Below, one piece after another: positions 1 through 8,245 of a DNA stretch of 64,000 nt. Under the pieces are notes generated by a model. The model saw only the letters and a program-made list of their open reading frames with translations. It ran no database searches and was not told where the DNA came from. The translations under genes and the position numbers were made by a program. The stretch covers positions 20,269-84,268 of the forward strand of contig NZ_LMOL01000009.1 of assembly GCF_001424565.1 (NCBI RefSeq). Direction: 5' to 3'. Position 1 is the stretch's first letter, and the number at the start of each line of letters is the position of its first letter. This DNA comes from Arthrobacter sp. Leaf141. Its GTDB lineage: Bacteria; Actinomycetota; Actinomycetes; Actinomycetales; Micrococcaceae.

Positions 1-2
1 CC

Positions 3-701
3 ACCGGAGAGGTCCGCCTGACGGTTTCCTACGCGGCGCAGAAAGCGCCACTGTCCGGCGACTTCCTCGAGGTCATTCCGGGCCTGGCCGGCAGCAGCAC
101 CTGCCCGGCAGCCACCTGGGAAGGCGGGTCTGTCAGCCGGAACCAGGCCTCGATCACGGGCCTGGACGTCAGCTGCGGCTGGAAGGTCTCGGGACTGGAC
201 ATTCCCGCCGGCGGCTCCAAGCAGGTGACCGCCAAGGTGCCGGTGGCTCCGGCGGACCAGCAGGCGCTCGATGCGTGGCTCCGCAGCGGCTCCGAGGGGA
301 CCCGCGACGCCACCGCGGATCCTGCGGTCAAAGGCACCGCCTATCCCGTCCAGCGGCTGCAGGGCGTGGAGGTCCGCACCCCCGCCCGTGTGGTAACGCC
401 CAGCCCCCTGACCATCACGGTGGTGCCCGTGTGGGCGGGCGGGGCCGACGAACTCAACCCGCTCTACGTCAGCCCCGCGTCGGGCCGCCCGTCCCAGATG
501 CTTGATGCCGTGGCAGCCGGTGAGAAGGGGGTGCGTTTCTCCGACGGCTGCGGCGGCGCACTGGCAGTGGACAGCTCCGGCCTCACCGTAACGGCCCTGC
601 AGATCACGCCCCAGTGCACTGTGCGCGCCACGGTTGGCAACTTCACCGACCTGCAGTCACAGGCTTTTGGCATCACGTCGCGCGAAAGCTCCGGCAACTG
701 A
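3..701 (+). CDS. C-terminal part of an unrecognised, probably exported protein (5' truncated)
   Basis: The frame is open from the left edge to a TGA at 699-701, so the true start lies outside the window; 232 residues are visible. I do not recognise the family. The visible part is rich in Gly, Ala, Ser, Thr and Val, with short alternating polar/hydrophobic stretches typical of beta-sandwich modules. It has several cysteines (for example in STCPAATW, DVSCGW, DGCGGAL and TPQCTVR) that could pair outside the cytoplasm, which suggests but does not prove export. There is no sorting signal or membrane segment at the C-terminus. It is convergent with the sialidase gene that follows, so nothing links it functionally to the sialic acid island. 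A GTG at 225 could be mistaken for the start, but coding continues upstream of it. Confidence 0.6.
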   Translation, partial: TGEVRLTVSYAAQKAPLSGDFLEVIPGLAGSSTCPAATWEGGSVSRNQASITGLDVSCGWKVSGLDIPAGGSKQVTAKVPVAPADQQALDAWLRSGSEGTRDATADPAVKGTAYPVQRLQGVEVRTPARVVTPSPLTITVVPVWAGGADELNPLYVSPASGRPSQMLDAVAAGEKGVRFSDGCGGALAVDSSGLTVTALQITPQCTVRATVGNFTDLQSQAFGITSRESSGN

Positions 702-718
702 CACGAAGGCGCCGGAGC

Positions 719-738
719 GTGGGCCCGTTGCGGGCCAC
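719..738. terminator. Short GC-rich hairpin between convergent genes
   Basis: A stem of eight base pairs with one bulged G and a three-base TTG loop lies in the 64-bp gap between the two convergent genes. No T-run follows on either strand, so it is only a plausible bidirectional terminator. Confidence 0.35.
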
Positions 739-765
739 CCCGGGTCAGCACAAGCAGCAGCCGGG

Positions 766-3717
766 TCAGCCCTTCGGCGTCACCTGCAGCCGGTCAAAGG
801 CCACCACGGCGCCGGCCGTATCAAGCACCACCAAGTCGTCGCGGCCATTGCCCACGCCCGCGGGCAGGATGAACTCCAGCGTATTGGCCATGGTGGGGAA
901 CAGCCAGCCGATCCGGTCTGCCTTCTTGTTCAGGTACACGTAGTACCACTGGCCGTCCTCCAATCCCTGCAGCACCACTTTCTCCCCCGGTGCGTACTTG
1001 GCCCCGATCTGCAGGTCGATGGGCGACGCAGCGCTTGCCAGCTTCAGCGTCCCGGCAGCCGGCTCGGAAACCGGTTTAGCCGGTTGACGATTGAGCACCA
1101 GCGCTTCTCCGGTCACCGTTAGTGCTGCAGGCTGCAAACCGTTGTCCGCCGTGGCCTCGAAGGACACCGGCGCCAGGGTGCCTGCCGCCACATCGGCGGC
1201 TGTCAGGCGGTATTCGCGGGCAGCAGACACGGATTCGCCAACGGCGAGCGCCGCCGTTGTGATCCCCGCGGCATCTGCGGCCAGGCCGGTCAGCGGCACG
1301 TTGCCCGCGTTCCCCACCGTGTACGTGTAGGTGACAAGGTCCCCGGCGCTGGCGTACCGGTCGCCGTCGGAATCTGCCCATGCCGCGGTGACCGTGCCGT
1401 CGAGCCTGGCCTCGCGGACCTTCAGATCCACCTCGCCGCCGTCGACCGTGTAGGTTTTGGCCGTCTGCCCTGCGGCGCTGACCTCCCAAACCGTGGCCGG
1501 CGTGAAGTAGCCTTGTTCGGCCTCAGCGGCGGTCACCGTGTGGCGCGGCGTGGCGCAGGTGTACGACTGTCCGGCCGGCAGCACGGAGTAGCGGCAGTTA
1601 CCGGCCCCTTCGGGCAGGAATGGGCTGAAGTTACCGCTGGTGGGAACCACTTTGGTCACCAGCGGGCTGGTGTTGGACACCGCAAACGAATACGGCACCT
1701 GGCTGCCCGCAGCGTATGGCTGGGTTGCCAGGTCGCGCCCGACGTCGGCCCTGGCACCCCTGATATCGGCGCTCACCAGGCCGTCGCGCAGGGCAATCGC
1801 GGCGCCCGCGAAGGACACCGTCCGGGTCAGCGACGGGGTGGCACTGGCCGTGACATTAAAACCCGCCGTGGGGACGAAGTAGCCGCGCTCCACGTCTGCC
1901 GCCGTGACCACGTGCCTGGCCGTGGCGCACGTATAGGAGGCCCCGGCTGCCAGGTTGTTGTACCGGCAGTTGGGGGCTGACGGCGGCAGGAACCCCGAGT
2001 CGAACGTCCCGGACACCGGCACAGCGTTCGCCGTCACAGTGGAGGTGCTTTTGACCGTCAGGGTGTAGGTGATGGTCTCCCCCACGGCATAGGGATTGGC
2101 CTGCACGTCCCTGCCCGGAGCCGTTCCGCTGATGGCCAGCCCCACCTGGGCATTGACGGGAGCCGTGGCCGCAAACGTCGACTGCGATACCCGGCCATCC
2201 GCCGTCGTGAACGCAGCGTTGAGGTTCTGCACGCCGCTGGCGCCCGCCGGGGCGGTCAGTGCCACGTTGACGGTGGCCGAAGCTCCGGGCGCGACGGCGG
2301 GGACCGGTACGGTGGTTGCCGACCAGCCGACGGGCGTGTAGACAGTCGCCGTTGCACCGGTCAGCGTGGCCGCCTCTTGATTGGTGACGGTGACTGGCAC
2401 CTGGGTGGTTGCCCCACCGGCCACGGCAGTGCCCGGGACGGCCAGCGGTGCGCAGGCGTAGTTCAGCCAGGCATCGTTGAAGGACGCGAACTGCATGTTG
2501 TCCGTGTAGTTGCCCTCGTAGAGCAGGCCGAATGCGCCGTCCTGCAACCGGCTGATGGTCGAGTAAGCCGAGAATCCTGAACGCACGGTCCGCACGCCCG
2601 GCCAGGTTGCACCGTCATCGCAGGACACCCGCACCGAAACGTTTTCGCGGGCTGTCCTGGAATTCGAGTTGGTGAACACGAGCTTTTTGGCGTCCGCGGA
2701 ACCCTGCGCGGCGTTAGGGAACATCCTCGCGATGGACCCGTTGTTGGCCGGGTCCGGCAGTTCCGTGTCCTGGCTGACCGGCCCGTACGTTGCGCCGCCG
2801 TCAGTGGACACCGCCACCTTGCGGTATCCCTGGTTGGCATTGTCGCGGGAGTTCAGCAGGACGCGGCCATCGGAGAGTTCCACGGTCTTGTTTTCGTCCA
2901 TCCGGTCGCCCACGTTGGCGCCCTTCTGCCACGTGAGGCCGTGGTCGTCCGAGTAGACGCTGTAGGCCTGGATTTTGTTGCCGCCATCTGCCTGCCGGAT
3001 GTCGCCGGCGTATTGCTGGATCAGCCGGCCCTTGTGGGCACCGTACTTGAGCTGGATGCCCTCACCCGAGGATGCGAAGTTGGACCGGACGTCACCCGCC
3101 ACGGGGCTCGTTTTGCTGGTGCCGGGCTTGGTTACGTTGGTGATGAGCCGCGGCTGGCTCCATGTCACGCCGCCATCAGCGGATTCGATCACGGCTGACG
3201 AGATGACATTGCGGTCAGCATCGCTGTTGCCGAACTGGCTCCCGCCGAAGCCCTGGTCCTTGGAATAGACGAAGAAAGCGAAGACCTTGCCTGCCTCGGC
3301 ATCGAAAATGTAGGAGGGGTCGCTGTAACCGTACTTCGGGCTGCTTGCATCGCCCGGCTGGCCTGCGGCGATGGTCTGCAACGGCCCCCAGGTGGCGCCG
3401 CCGTCCGTGCTGCGGCGCTGCACAATCGAGTTGGCGTTGGGAGCATCAGCGGCACTGCCCGGGCGGCCGTCCCACGCTGCAAGGACCACGTTGTTGCCAA
3501 GGTACGTCAGGGCCGGAATGCGGTAGAAGAAGTTGGCCGCCGTGCGATCGGCGCCGAGGTTCTGTTCCGCGAAGCTGCCCGGTGGGGTGGCTGGGTTGGG
3601 CGAAGGGATGGGTGCGGCATTGGCTGGAAGGACGCTTGCGGCCAGCAACGCCAGCCCGGCGGCGCCGGCGCCGAGGGTCCGCGCCGCGCCTCGAAGTTTT
3701 GGTCTTTGGTTTTTCAT
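766..3717 (-). CDS. nanH: Secreted multidomain exo-alpha-sialidase (GH33)
   Basis: Releases terminal sialic acid from glycoconjugates outside the cell. The ATG at 3717 is preferred over an upstream in-frame start because GAGAGGA lies just before it and a signal peptide begins there: MKNQRPKLRGAARTL, a hydrophobic core, and ANA-AP near residue 34. The 983-residue protein shows the GH33 hallmarks YRIP (65-68) and Asp boxes STDGGATW (103-110), SADGGVTW, SDDHGLTW, STDGGATY and SCDDGATW. The AYST motif near 385 should hold the nucleophilic Tyr. After about residue 425 come a NEW3-like beta domain and several repeats with the theme VTAADVxxGYF, then a C-terminal module of about 90 residues. I see no LPXTG anchor. 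It diverges from the sialidase-transporter operon and shares its intergenic regulatory region. Family call firm; functions of the C-terminal domains unknown. Confidence 0.93.
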   Translation of the reverse strand: MKNQRPKLRGAARTLGAGAAGLALLAASVLPANAAPIPSPNPATPPGSFAEQNLGADRTAANFFYRIPALTYLGNNVVLAAWDGRPGSAADAPNANSIVQRRSTDGGATWGPLQTIAAGQPGDASSPKYGYSDPSYIFDAEAGKVFAFFVYSKDQGFGGSQFGNSDADRNVISSAVIESADGGVTWSQPRLITNVTKPGTSKTSPVAGDVRSNFASSGEGIQLKYGAHKGRLIQQYAGDIRQADGGNKIQAYSVYSDDHGLTWQKGANVGDRMDENKTVELSDGRVLLNSRDNANQGYRKVAVSTDGGATYGPVSQDTELPDPANNGSIARMFPNAAQGSADAKKLVFTNSNSRTARENVSVRVSCDDGATWPGVRTVRSGFSAYSTISRLQDGAFGLLYEGNYTDNMQFASFNDAWLNYACAPLAVPGTAVAGGATTQVPVTVTNQEAATLTGATATVYTPVGWSATTVPVPAVAPGASATVNVALTAPAGASGVQNLNAAFTTADGRVSQSTFAATAPVNAQVGLAISGTAPGRDVQANPYAVGETITYTLTVKSTSTVTANAVPVSGTFDSGFLPPSAPNCRYNNLAAGASYTCATARHVVTAADVERGYFVPTAGFNVTASATPSLTRTVSFAGAAIALRDGLVSADIRGARADVGRDLATQPYAAGSQVPYSFAVSNTSPLVTKVVPTSGNFSPFLPEGAGNCRYSVLPAGQSYTCATPRHTVTAAEAEQGYFTPATVWEVSAAGQTAKTYTVDGGEVDLKVREARLDGTVTAAWADSDGDRYASAGDLVTYTYTVGNAGNVPLTGLAADAAGITTAALAVGESVSAAREYRLTAADVAAGTLAPVSFEATADNGLQPAALTVTGEALVLNRQPAKPVSEPAAGTLKLASAASPIDLQIGAKYAPGEKVVLQGLEDGQWYYVYLNKKADRIGWLFPTMANTLEFILPAGVGNGRDDLVVLDTAGAVVAFDRLQVTPKG

Positions 3718-3761
3718 ACCGTGGTCCTCTCGTCTGCGACGGTGAGATCGGGAAGGCGTGT

Positions 3762-3800
3762 GTTGTAGCTCATACATACAACGTCCTACAACATACGTTG
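3762..3800. promoter_or_regulatory. Cluster of overlapping dyads between divergent sialidase genes; probable NanR operator
   Basis: Within the 141-bp divergent gap lie two overlapping inverted repeats: GTTGTA/TACAAC (3762-3767 and 3777-3782, 9-bp spacer) and CAACGT/ACGTTG (3779-3784 and 3795-3800). TACAAC recurs at 3787-3792, one helical turn from the copy at 3777. FCD-type GntR regulators bind short dyads of this kind, and such a regulator closes the island, so control of both sialidase promoters from here is likely but inferred. The decamer ACGTCCTACA (3781-3790) recurs with one change before the transporter genes. Confidence 0.5.
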
Positions 3801-3858
3801 GAAGTCAGCGCCTGGCTAGCCCCTACCGCCCCCGCACCCCACTCCCTAGGATGAAGGT

Positions 3859-5553
3859 ATGACATCCCATCTCCAACCCATCCGTGAGCAGGTACTGGCA
3901 ACCCGTGGCGTCGGCGGCTACCGGCAGTACCGCATTCCCGCCTTGGCCGTCACACGGACCGGCACCCTGCTGGCCGCCTACGACGGTCGGCCCAACCTTG
4001 ACGACCTGCCCAACCCGATCGACCTGCTGCTGCGACGCAGCTCCGACAGCGGACAGACCTGGACCGACCAGCAGGTGGTCCGTTCCGGCGTCGGACTGCA
4101 GGGATTCGGCGACCCCAGCCTGCTGGTGGACAGCCACACCGGGCGGATCTTTATGTTCCACGCCGCCGGTACGCACGCAGGCTTCTTCGAAGCGGTGGAA
4201 GGACTCGAGCCGGACGATGCAGTCCAGCACGCCGACCTCAGCTTCTCCGACGATGACGGCCGCACCTGGCGGCACCGCAGGATCACCGACCAACTTAAAG
4301 TCCCGGGCGTCACCGGCCTTTTCGCCGCCGCCGGTCAAGGCATCCAGATCCACACCGGCCCCTTCACCGGCCGCCTGGTGCAGCAGTTTGTCCTTTTGGT
4401 GACCGGCCAGATCATGGCGGCCTCGGCCTACAGCGACGACCATGGCGACTCATGGACCCTGGGGGCGCTTCTGGGACCGGGGCCGCATGGGATCAATCCC
4501 AACGAAAACAAAGTGGTGGCTTTGCACGATGGGCGCCTCCTCCTGCACTCCCGGGCCACTCCGGCCCGGCTCGCCGCGCACTCGGACGACGGCGGGGCCT
4601 CCTGGAGCGATCTGGCTCCGGTCCCGGACCTCCCGGACCCCAGCGACAACGGTTCCCTGGCACGGTTCGACGGGTTGCCGGCGGTGACCGGGCATGCCAG
4701 GCAGGAAACCGATGGCTGGCTGCTGGCCACGAACAACAACGACACCCTGCTCCGGCGGAACACCACCCTCAGCCTCTCCACGGACAACGGCGCGACGTGG
4801 CCCCGGAAGCTGGTCCTGTGCCCCGGCAGCTCCGCCTATTCCACCGCCTGCCGGCTGCCGGACGGCAGTGTTGGCGTGCTGTATGAGCGCCAGGGGTACC
4901 GCGACATTGTTTTTGCGTCAGTGCCGACAGCAAACCTGCTGGCCGCGCAACCGTCAGCAGAGCCCCCGGAACGCAACGGCAGCCTCGGCTTCGAGATGGA
5001 GCTGCGCTCCATTACCCCGGGCAGGCCGGCAGACTGGCAGGACGTTGGCGAGTCGCACGCACTCCCGGCCAACGATGCCGGCTGGGACGCCCATACCTGG
5101 AAAGAGATCGGCCACGGATATGGCGCCCAGCAGATCCTCGGCAGCAGGGAAGCCCAGGACCTGAATTACGGCCCCATCAGCGCGGGCTACAAAGCGGGTG
5201 ATATCTTCGCCTTCACCGGGCGGGCCAGCAACAACGGCCCGGCACCCGCAGCACTGGTAACACTCCACGGGCCCGGCGCCGACGCCTTCGAACCCACGGA
5301 CCTCAAGACCGGCCACGAAGCCCGTTTTTTCACCCCCACCTACACCGTCACGGAAGCCGACGTGGCAGCGGGAACGGCCACTGTCACTTATGTGCTGACG
5401 GCCACAGTGGGAGCAGGACGCGTCCGGACAGGCAAGGAGTTTGCCTGCAACACCAGCACCGGTGAGATCCTCGAGCGCCTGCTGGACGATGACAGCCTGC
5501 GGCAGGCTCCGCAACAGGGCGCAAACCCGGCGCCCCTTGACGAACCCCTGTGA
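3859..5553 (+). CDS. Sialidase (GH33) without signal peptide, probably cytoplasmic
   Basis: A second GH33 sialidase, 564 residues. YRIP is at 24-27 and Asp boxes follow: SSDSGQTW, FSDDDGRTW, YSDDHGDSW, HSDDGGASW and STDNGATW. SAYST around residue 320 matches the nucleophile motif of the secreted enzyme. An in-frame TAG at 3847-3849 lies just upstream of the ATG, so no N-terminal extension and no signal peptide are possible. The last 180 residues form a beta domain containing TVTEADVAAGTATVTY, related to the extracellular repeats of the neighbouring sialidase. It is first in the plus-strand run, 71 bp ahead of the transporter genes. TAGGAT (3847-3852) ends six bases before the ATG, compatible with a leaderless mRNA. 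The likely job is trimming imported sialosides; unconventional export is the alternative. Confidence 0.9.
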   Translation: MTSHLQPIREQVLATRGVGGYRQYRIPALAVTRTGTLLAAYDGRPNLDDLPNPIDLLLRRSSDSGQTWTDQQVVRSGVGLQGFGDPSLLVDSHTGRIFMFHAAGTHAGFFEAVEGLEPDDAVQHADLSFSDDDGRTWRHRRITDQLKVPGVTGLFAAAGQGIQIHTGPFTGRLVQQFVLLVTGQIMAASAYSDDHGDSWTLGALLGPGPHGINPNENKVVALHDGRLLLHSRATPARLAAHSDDGGASWSDLAPVPDLPDPSDNGSLARFDGLPAVTGHARQETDGWLLATNNNDTLLRRNTTLSLSTDNGATWPRKLVLCPGSSAYSTACRLPDGSVGVLYERQGYRDIVFASVPTANLLAAQPSAEPPERNGSLGFEMELRSITPGRPADWQDVGESHALPANDAGWDAHTWKEIGHGYGAQQILGSREAQDLNYGPISAGYKAGDIFAFTGRASNNGPAPAALVTLHGPGADAFEPTDLKTGHEARFFTPTYTVTEADVAAGTATVTYVLTATVGAGRVRTGKEFACNTSTGEILERLLDDDSLRQAPQQGANPAPLDEPL

Positions 5554-5579
5554 TGGCCCTTACAGTTTTCTTACGAGCT

Positions 5580-5596
5580 CGGACATCCTACATCCG
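5580..5596. promoter_or_regulatory. Candidate regulator site upstream of the sialic acid importer
   Basis: A 17-bp dyad with CGGA/TCCG arms contains the direct repeat ACATCC-T-ACATCC. Its decamer ACATCCTACA (5583-5592) differs by one base from ACGTCCTACA at 3781-3790 between the sialidases. This suggests a shared regulator and a second promoter for the transporter genes. Confidence 0.4.
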
Positions 5597-5624
5597 ATAA
5601 ACCCTTTCACATGGTGAGGCCCTC

Positions 5625-7265
5625 ATGAACACCCTCAAGCACCTGCCGCTGGTCAATGACGCCAGCCGCCGCAATTTCCTCAAGATCTCCGGTGTTATGG
5701 GCATCGCAGCAGCCATCACCACCTCCGTTGCAGCCTGCGGCGGTCCCGCGGCCACCACCACCGGCTCCGCCACCAATACGGCAGCCGTCAACAAGGACCT
5801 CACCATCGAGGCAGGCATCTCCTACGCCCTGTCCACCGGCTTCGATCCGATCTCCTCCTCCGGCGCCACACCCATGGCGGCCAACCTGCACGTCTTCGAA
5901 GGCCTGGTGGAACTCCACCCGGCAACACGCAAGCCGTACAACGCCCTCGCGGCGTCGGACCCCACCATGGTCAACGAGACCACCTACCGGGTCACTCTCC
6001 GCGACGGTGCCATGTTCCACAATGGCTCCCCCGTCACCACAGAGGATGTTGTCTTTTCCTTCACCCGCGTGATGGACCCGGCCAACAAGTCCCTGTTCTC
6101 CCAGTTCATTCCCTTTATCCAGGAGGTCAAGGCGGTCGACGCCAAGACCGTGGAGTTCACCCTCAAGTACGGCTTCCCGGGCTTCGGTCCCCGCATCTCC
6201 GTGGTGAAGATCGTCCCCAAGGCACTCACCAACTTCCCGGTGGGCTCCGACCAGCTGAAGGCTTTCGACGCCGCCCCCGTTGGCACCGGCCCCTACAAGC
6301 TGATCTCCGCCGTCAAGGACGACAAGATCATCTTTGAAGCCAACAGCGCCTACAACGGCCCCATGCCGGCACTCGCCAAGGGCATGACCTGGCTCCTGCT
6401 CTCCGACGCCGCGGCCCGCGTGACCGCCATGCAGTCAGGCCGCGTGCAGGCCATTGAAGATGTCCCCTACCTGGACGTTGATGGCCTGAAAGCCAAGTCC
6501 AGCGTGGAGTCGGTGCAGTCCTTTGGCCTGATGTTCCTGATGTTCAACTGCTCCGCTGCCCCGTTCGACAACAAAAAAGTGCGCCAGGCACTGCACTACG
6601 GCCTGGACAAGGACGCCATCATCAAGAAGGCCCTGTTCGGCAACGCCAAGCCGGCATCGTCGTACTTCCAGGAAGGCCACCCGGACTACGTCAAGGCCAA
6701 GAACGTCTACGGCTACGACGCCCAGAAGGCGGCCGACCTGCTCAAGGAGGCCGGTGTTACCAGCCTCGAGTTCGAGCTCCTCACCACCGACACCGCCTGG
6801 GTCAAGGACGTAGCTCCGCTGATGCTCGAGTCCTGGAACAAGATCCCCGGCGTCAAGGTCACCTTGAAGAACCTCCAGTCCGGTGCGTTGTATTCAGACC
6901 GCGTGGCAAAGGGTGACTACACAGTGGTTGCCGCCCCCGGCGATCCGTCCGTCTTCGGCAACGACGCTGACCTGCTGCTCAGCTGGTTCTACGCCGGTGA
7001 CACGTGGATGAAGAACCGCGCCTTCTGGGCCACCACTCCGGAGCGCGCCGCCCTGGTGGACCTGATGTCCAAAGCCGGCCGCGCGTCGTCGTCGGAAGCC
7101 AAGGCACTGACCGGCCAGATCGTTGACCTGGTTTCCGAGGAAGTTCCCCTCTACCCGATGTTCCACCGCCAGCTCCCCAGCGCCTGGGATTCCACCAGGC
7201 TCAGCGGCTTCGCGCCCCTCCCCACCACCGGAGTTTCCTTCGTTGGTGTGGGCCGCACATCCTGA
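5625..7265 (+). CDS. siaE: Sialic acid ABC transporter, substrate-binding lipoprotein (SBP_bac_5 family)
   Basis: Extracytoplasmic ligand receptor of a peptide-type (family 5) ABC importer, 546 residues. The N-terminus carries a twin-arginine motif, SRRNFLK at 14-20, and a lipobox VAAC with Cys38, so it should be exported folded by Tat and then lipidated. A clear ribosome site GGTGAGG precedes the ATG. Family 5 receptors usually bind peptides, but SatA of Haemophilus ducreyi and SiaE of Corynebacterium glutamicum show that one branch serves N-acetylneuraminate. The position between sialidases and nanA supports that here; a sialylated oligosaccharide is an alternative ligand. The permease gene follows after 20 bp. 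Confidence 0.85.
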   Translation: MNTLKHLPLVNDASRRNFLKISGVMGIAAAITTSVAACGGPAATTTGSATNTAAVNKDLTIEAGISYALSTGFDPISSSGATPMAANLHVFEGLVELHPATRKPYNALAASDPTMVNETTYRVTLRDGAMFHNGSPVTTEDVVFSFTRVMDPANKSLFSQFIPFIQEVKAVDAKTVEFTLKYGFPGFGPRISVVKIVPKALTNFPVGSDQLKAFDAAPVGTGPYKLISAVKDDKIIFEANSAYNGPMPALAKGMTWLLLSDAAARVTAMQSGRVQAIEDVPYLDVDGLKAKSSVESVQSFGLMFLMFNCSAAPFDNKKVRQALHYGLDKDAIIKKALFGNAKPASSYFQEGHPDYVKAKNVYGYDAQKAADLLKEAGVTSLEFELLTTDTAWVKDVAPLMLESWNKIPGVKVTLKNLQSGALYSDRVAKGDYTVVAAPGDPSVFGNDADLLLSWFYAGDTWMKNRAFWATTPERAALVDLMSKAGRASSSEAKALTGQIVDLVSEEVPLYPMFHRQLPSAWDSTRLSGFAPLPTTGVSFVGVGRTS

Positions 7266-7285
7266 TCTGATCAACGGAGAAGACA

Positions 7286-8242
7286 TTGACCACCATATTG
7301 CGACTGCTGGGCAGACGGCTCGCAGCGTTGCCCCTCATGATCCTGGGCATCACGCTGCTGGTGTTCCTGGTCCTGCAGGCAGCACCGGGCGACCAGGCCA
7401 GCAGTGCCCTGGGCGAAGGTGCCAGCGAAGAGGCCAAGGAACAGTACCGGGAGTCCAACGGGCTCAACGACCCCTTGCCCCTGCAGTACATCAGTTTCCT
7501 GGGCAGGCTCCTGCAGTTCGACCTTGGCGTCACCACTCCCCCGGCCAAACCGGTTGCCGGCATGATCGCCACGGCGTTTCCCCTGACGCTGCAGCTGACC
7601 TTCCTCGGCGTCATCATCGCCGTGGTGGTCTCGCTGGTCTTCGGCATCATCGGCGCCCTGTACCGGGATAAGTGGCAGGACCAGGTGGTTCGTGTCTTCT
7701 CCATCGCGGCGGTAGCAACACCGTCGTTCTGGCTGGGTATCCTGCTGATCCAGTGGTTCGCCCTGGGCAGCAACCCGCTCTTCCCGTCCGGTGGAATCGC
7801 GACGCCCGAATCCGGCTTTGGCGGCTGGCTCAACTCCATGGCCCTGCCGGCCCTGGCACTGGGCATCCCGGTCTCCGCTTCCCTCATCCGGGTGGTCCGC
7901 ACTTCGATGGTGGAGGAACTGGACCGCGACTACGTCCGGACGGCCGTCGGCAACGGCGTGCCGTACCGCGAAGTGGTCTCCAAGAACGTCCTGCGCAACG
8001 CCCTGGTGACTCCGGTGACCGTGCTGGGCCTGCGCGTTGGCTACCTGCTGGGCGGCGCCGTCGTGATCGAAATGATCTTCGCGCTGCCGGGCATGGGTCA
8101 GCTGATCCTCAACGGCATCACCAACCTGGACGTCAACCTGGTGCAGGGCGTGGTGCTCACCATTTCCGTCACATTCGTCCTGGTGAACATCGCCGTGGAC
8201 CTTCTCTACCTGCTCATCAACCCCCGAATCAGGACCGTGTGA
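7286..8242 (+). CDS. siaF: Sialic acid ABC transporter, inner membrane permease (DppB type)
   Basis: First permease subunit of the importer, 318 residues with about six hydrophobic segments and the BPD_transp_1 fold. Typical DppB features are an N-terminal segment ending in FLVLQAAPGDQA and the cytoplasmic coupling loop near VRTAVGNGVPYREVVSKN, which contacts the ATPases. The start is TTG at 7286, supported by GGAGAAG a few bases upstream; no better start lies nearby. It is translated in one operon with the binding protein before it and the fused permease-ATPase four bases after it. Confidence 0.88.
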   Translation: MTTILRLLGRRLAALPLMILGITLLVFLVLQAAPGDQASSALGEGASEEAKEQYRESNGLNDPLPLQYISFLGRLLQFDLGVTTPPAKPVAGMIATAFPLTLQLTFLGVIIAVVVSLVFGIIGALYRDKWQDQVVRVFSIAAVATPSFWLGILLIQWFALGSNPLFPSGGIATPESGFGGWLNSMALPALALGIPVSASLIRVVRTSMVEELDRDYVRTAVGNGVPYREVVSKNVLRNALVTPVTVLGLRVGYLLGGAVVIEMIFALPGMGQLILNGITNLDVNLVQGVVLTISVTFVLVNIAVDLLYLLINPRIRTV

Positions 8243-8245
8243 CCC

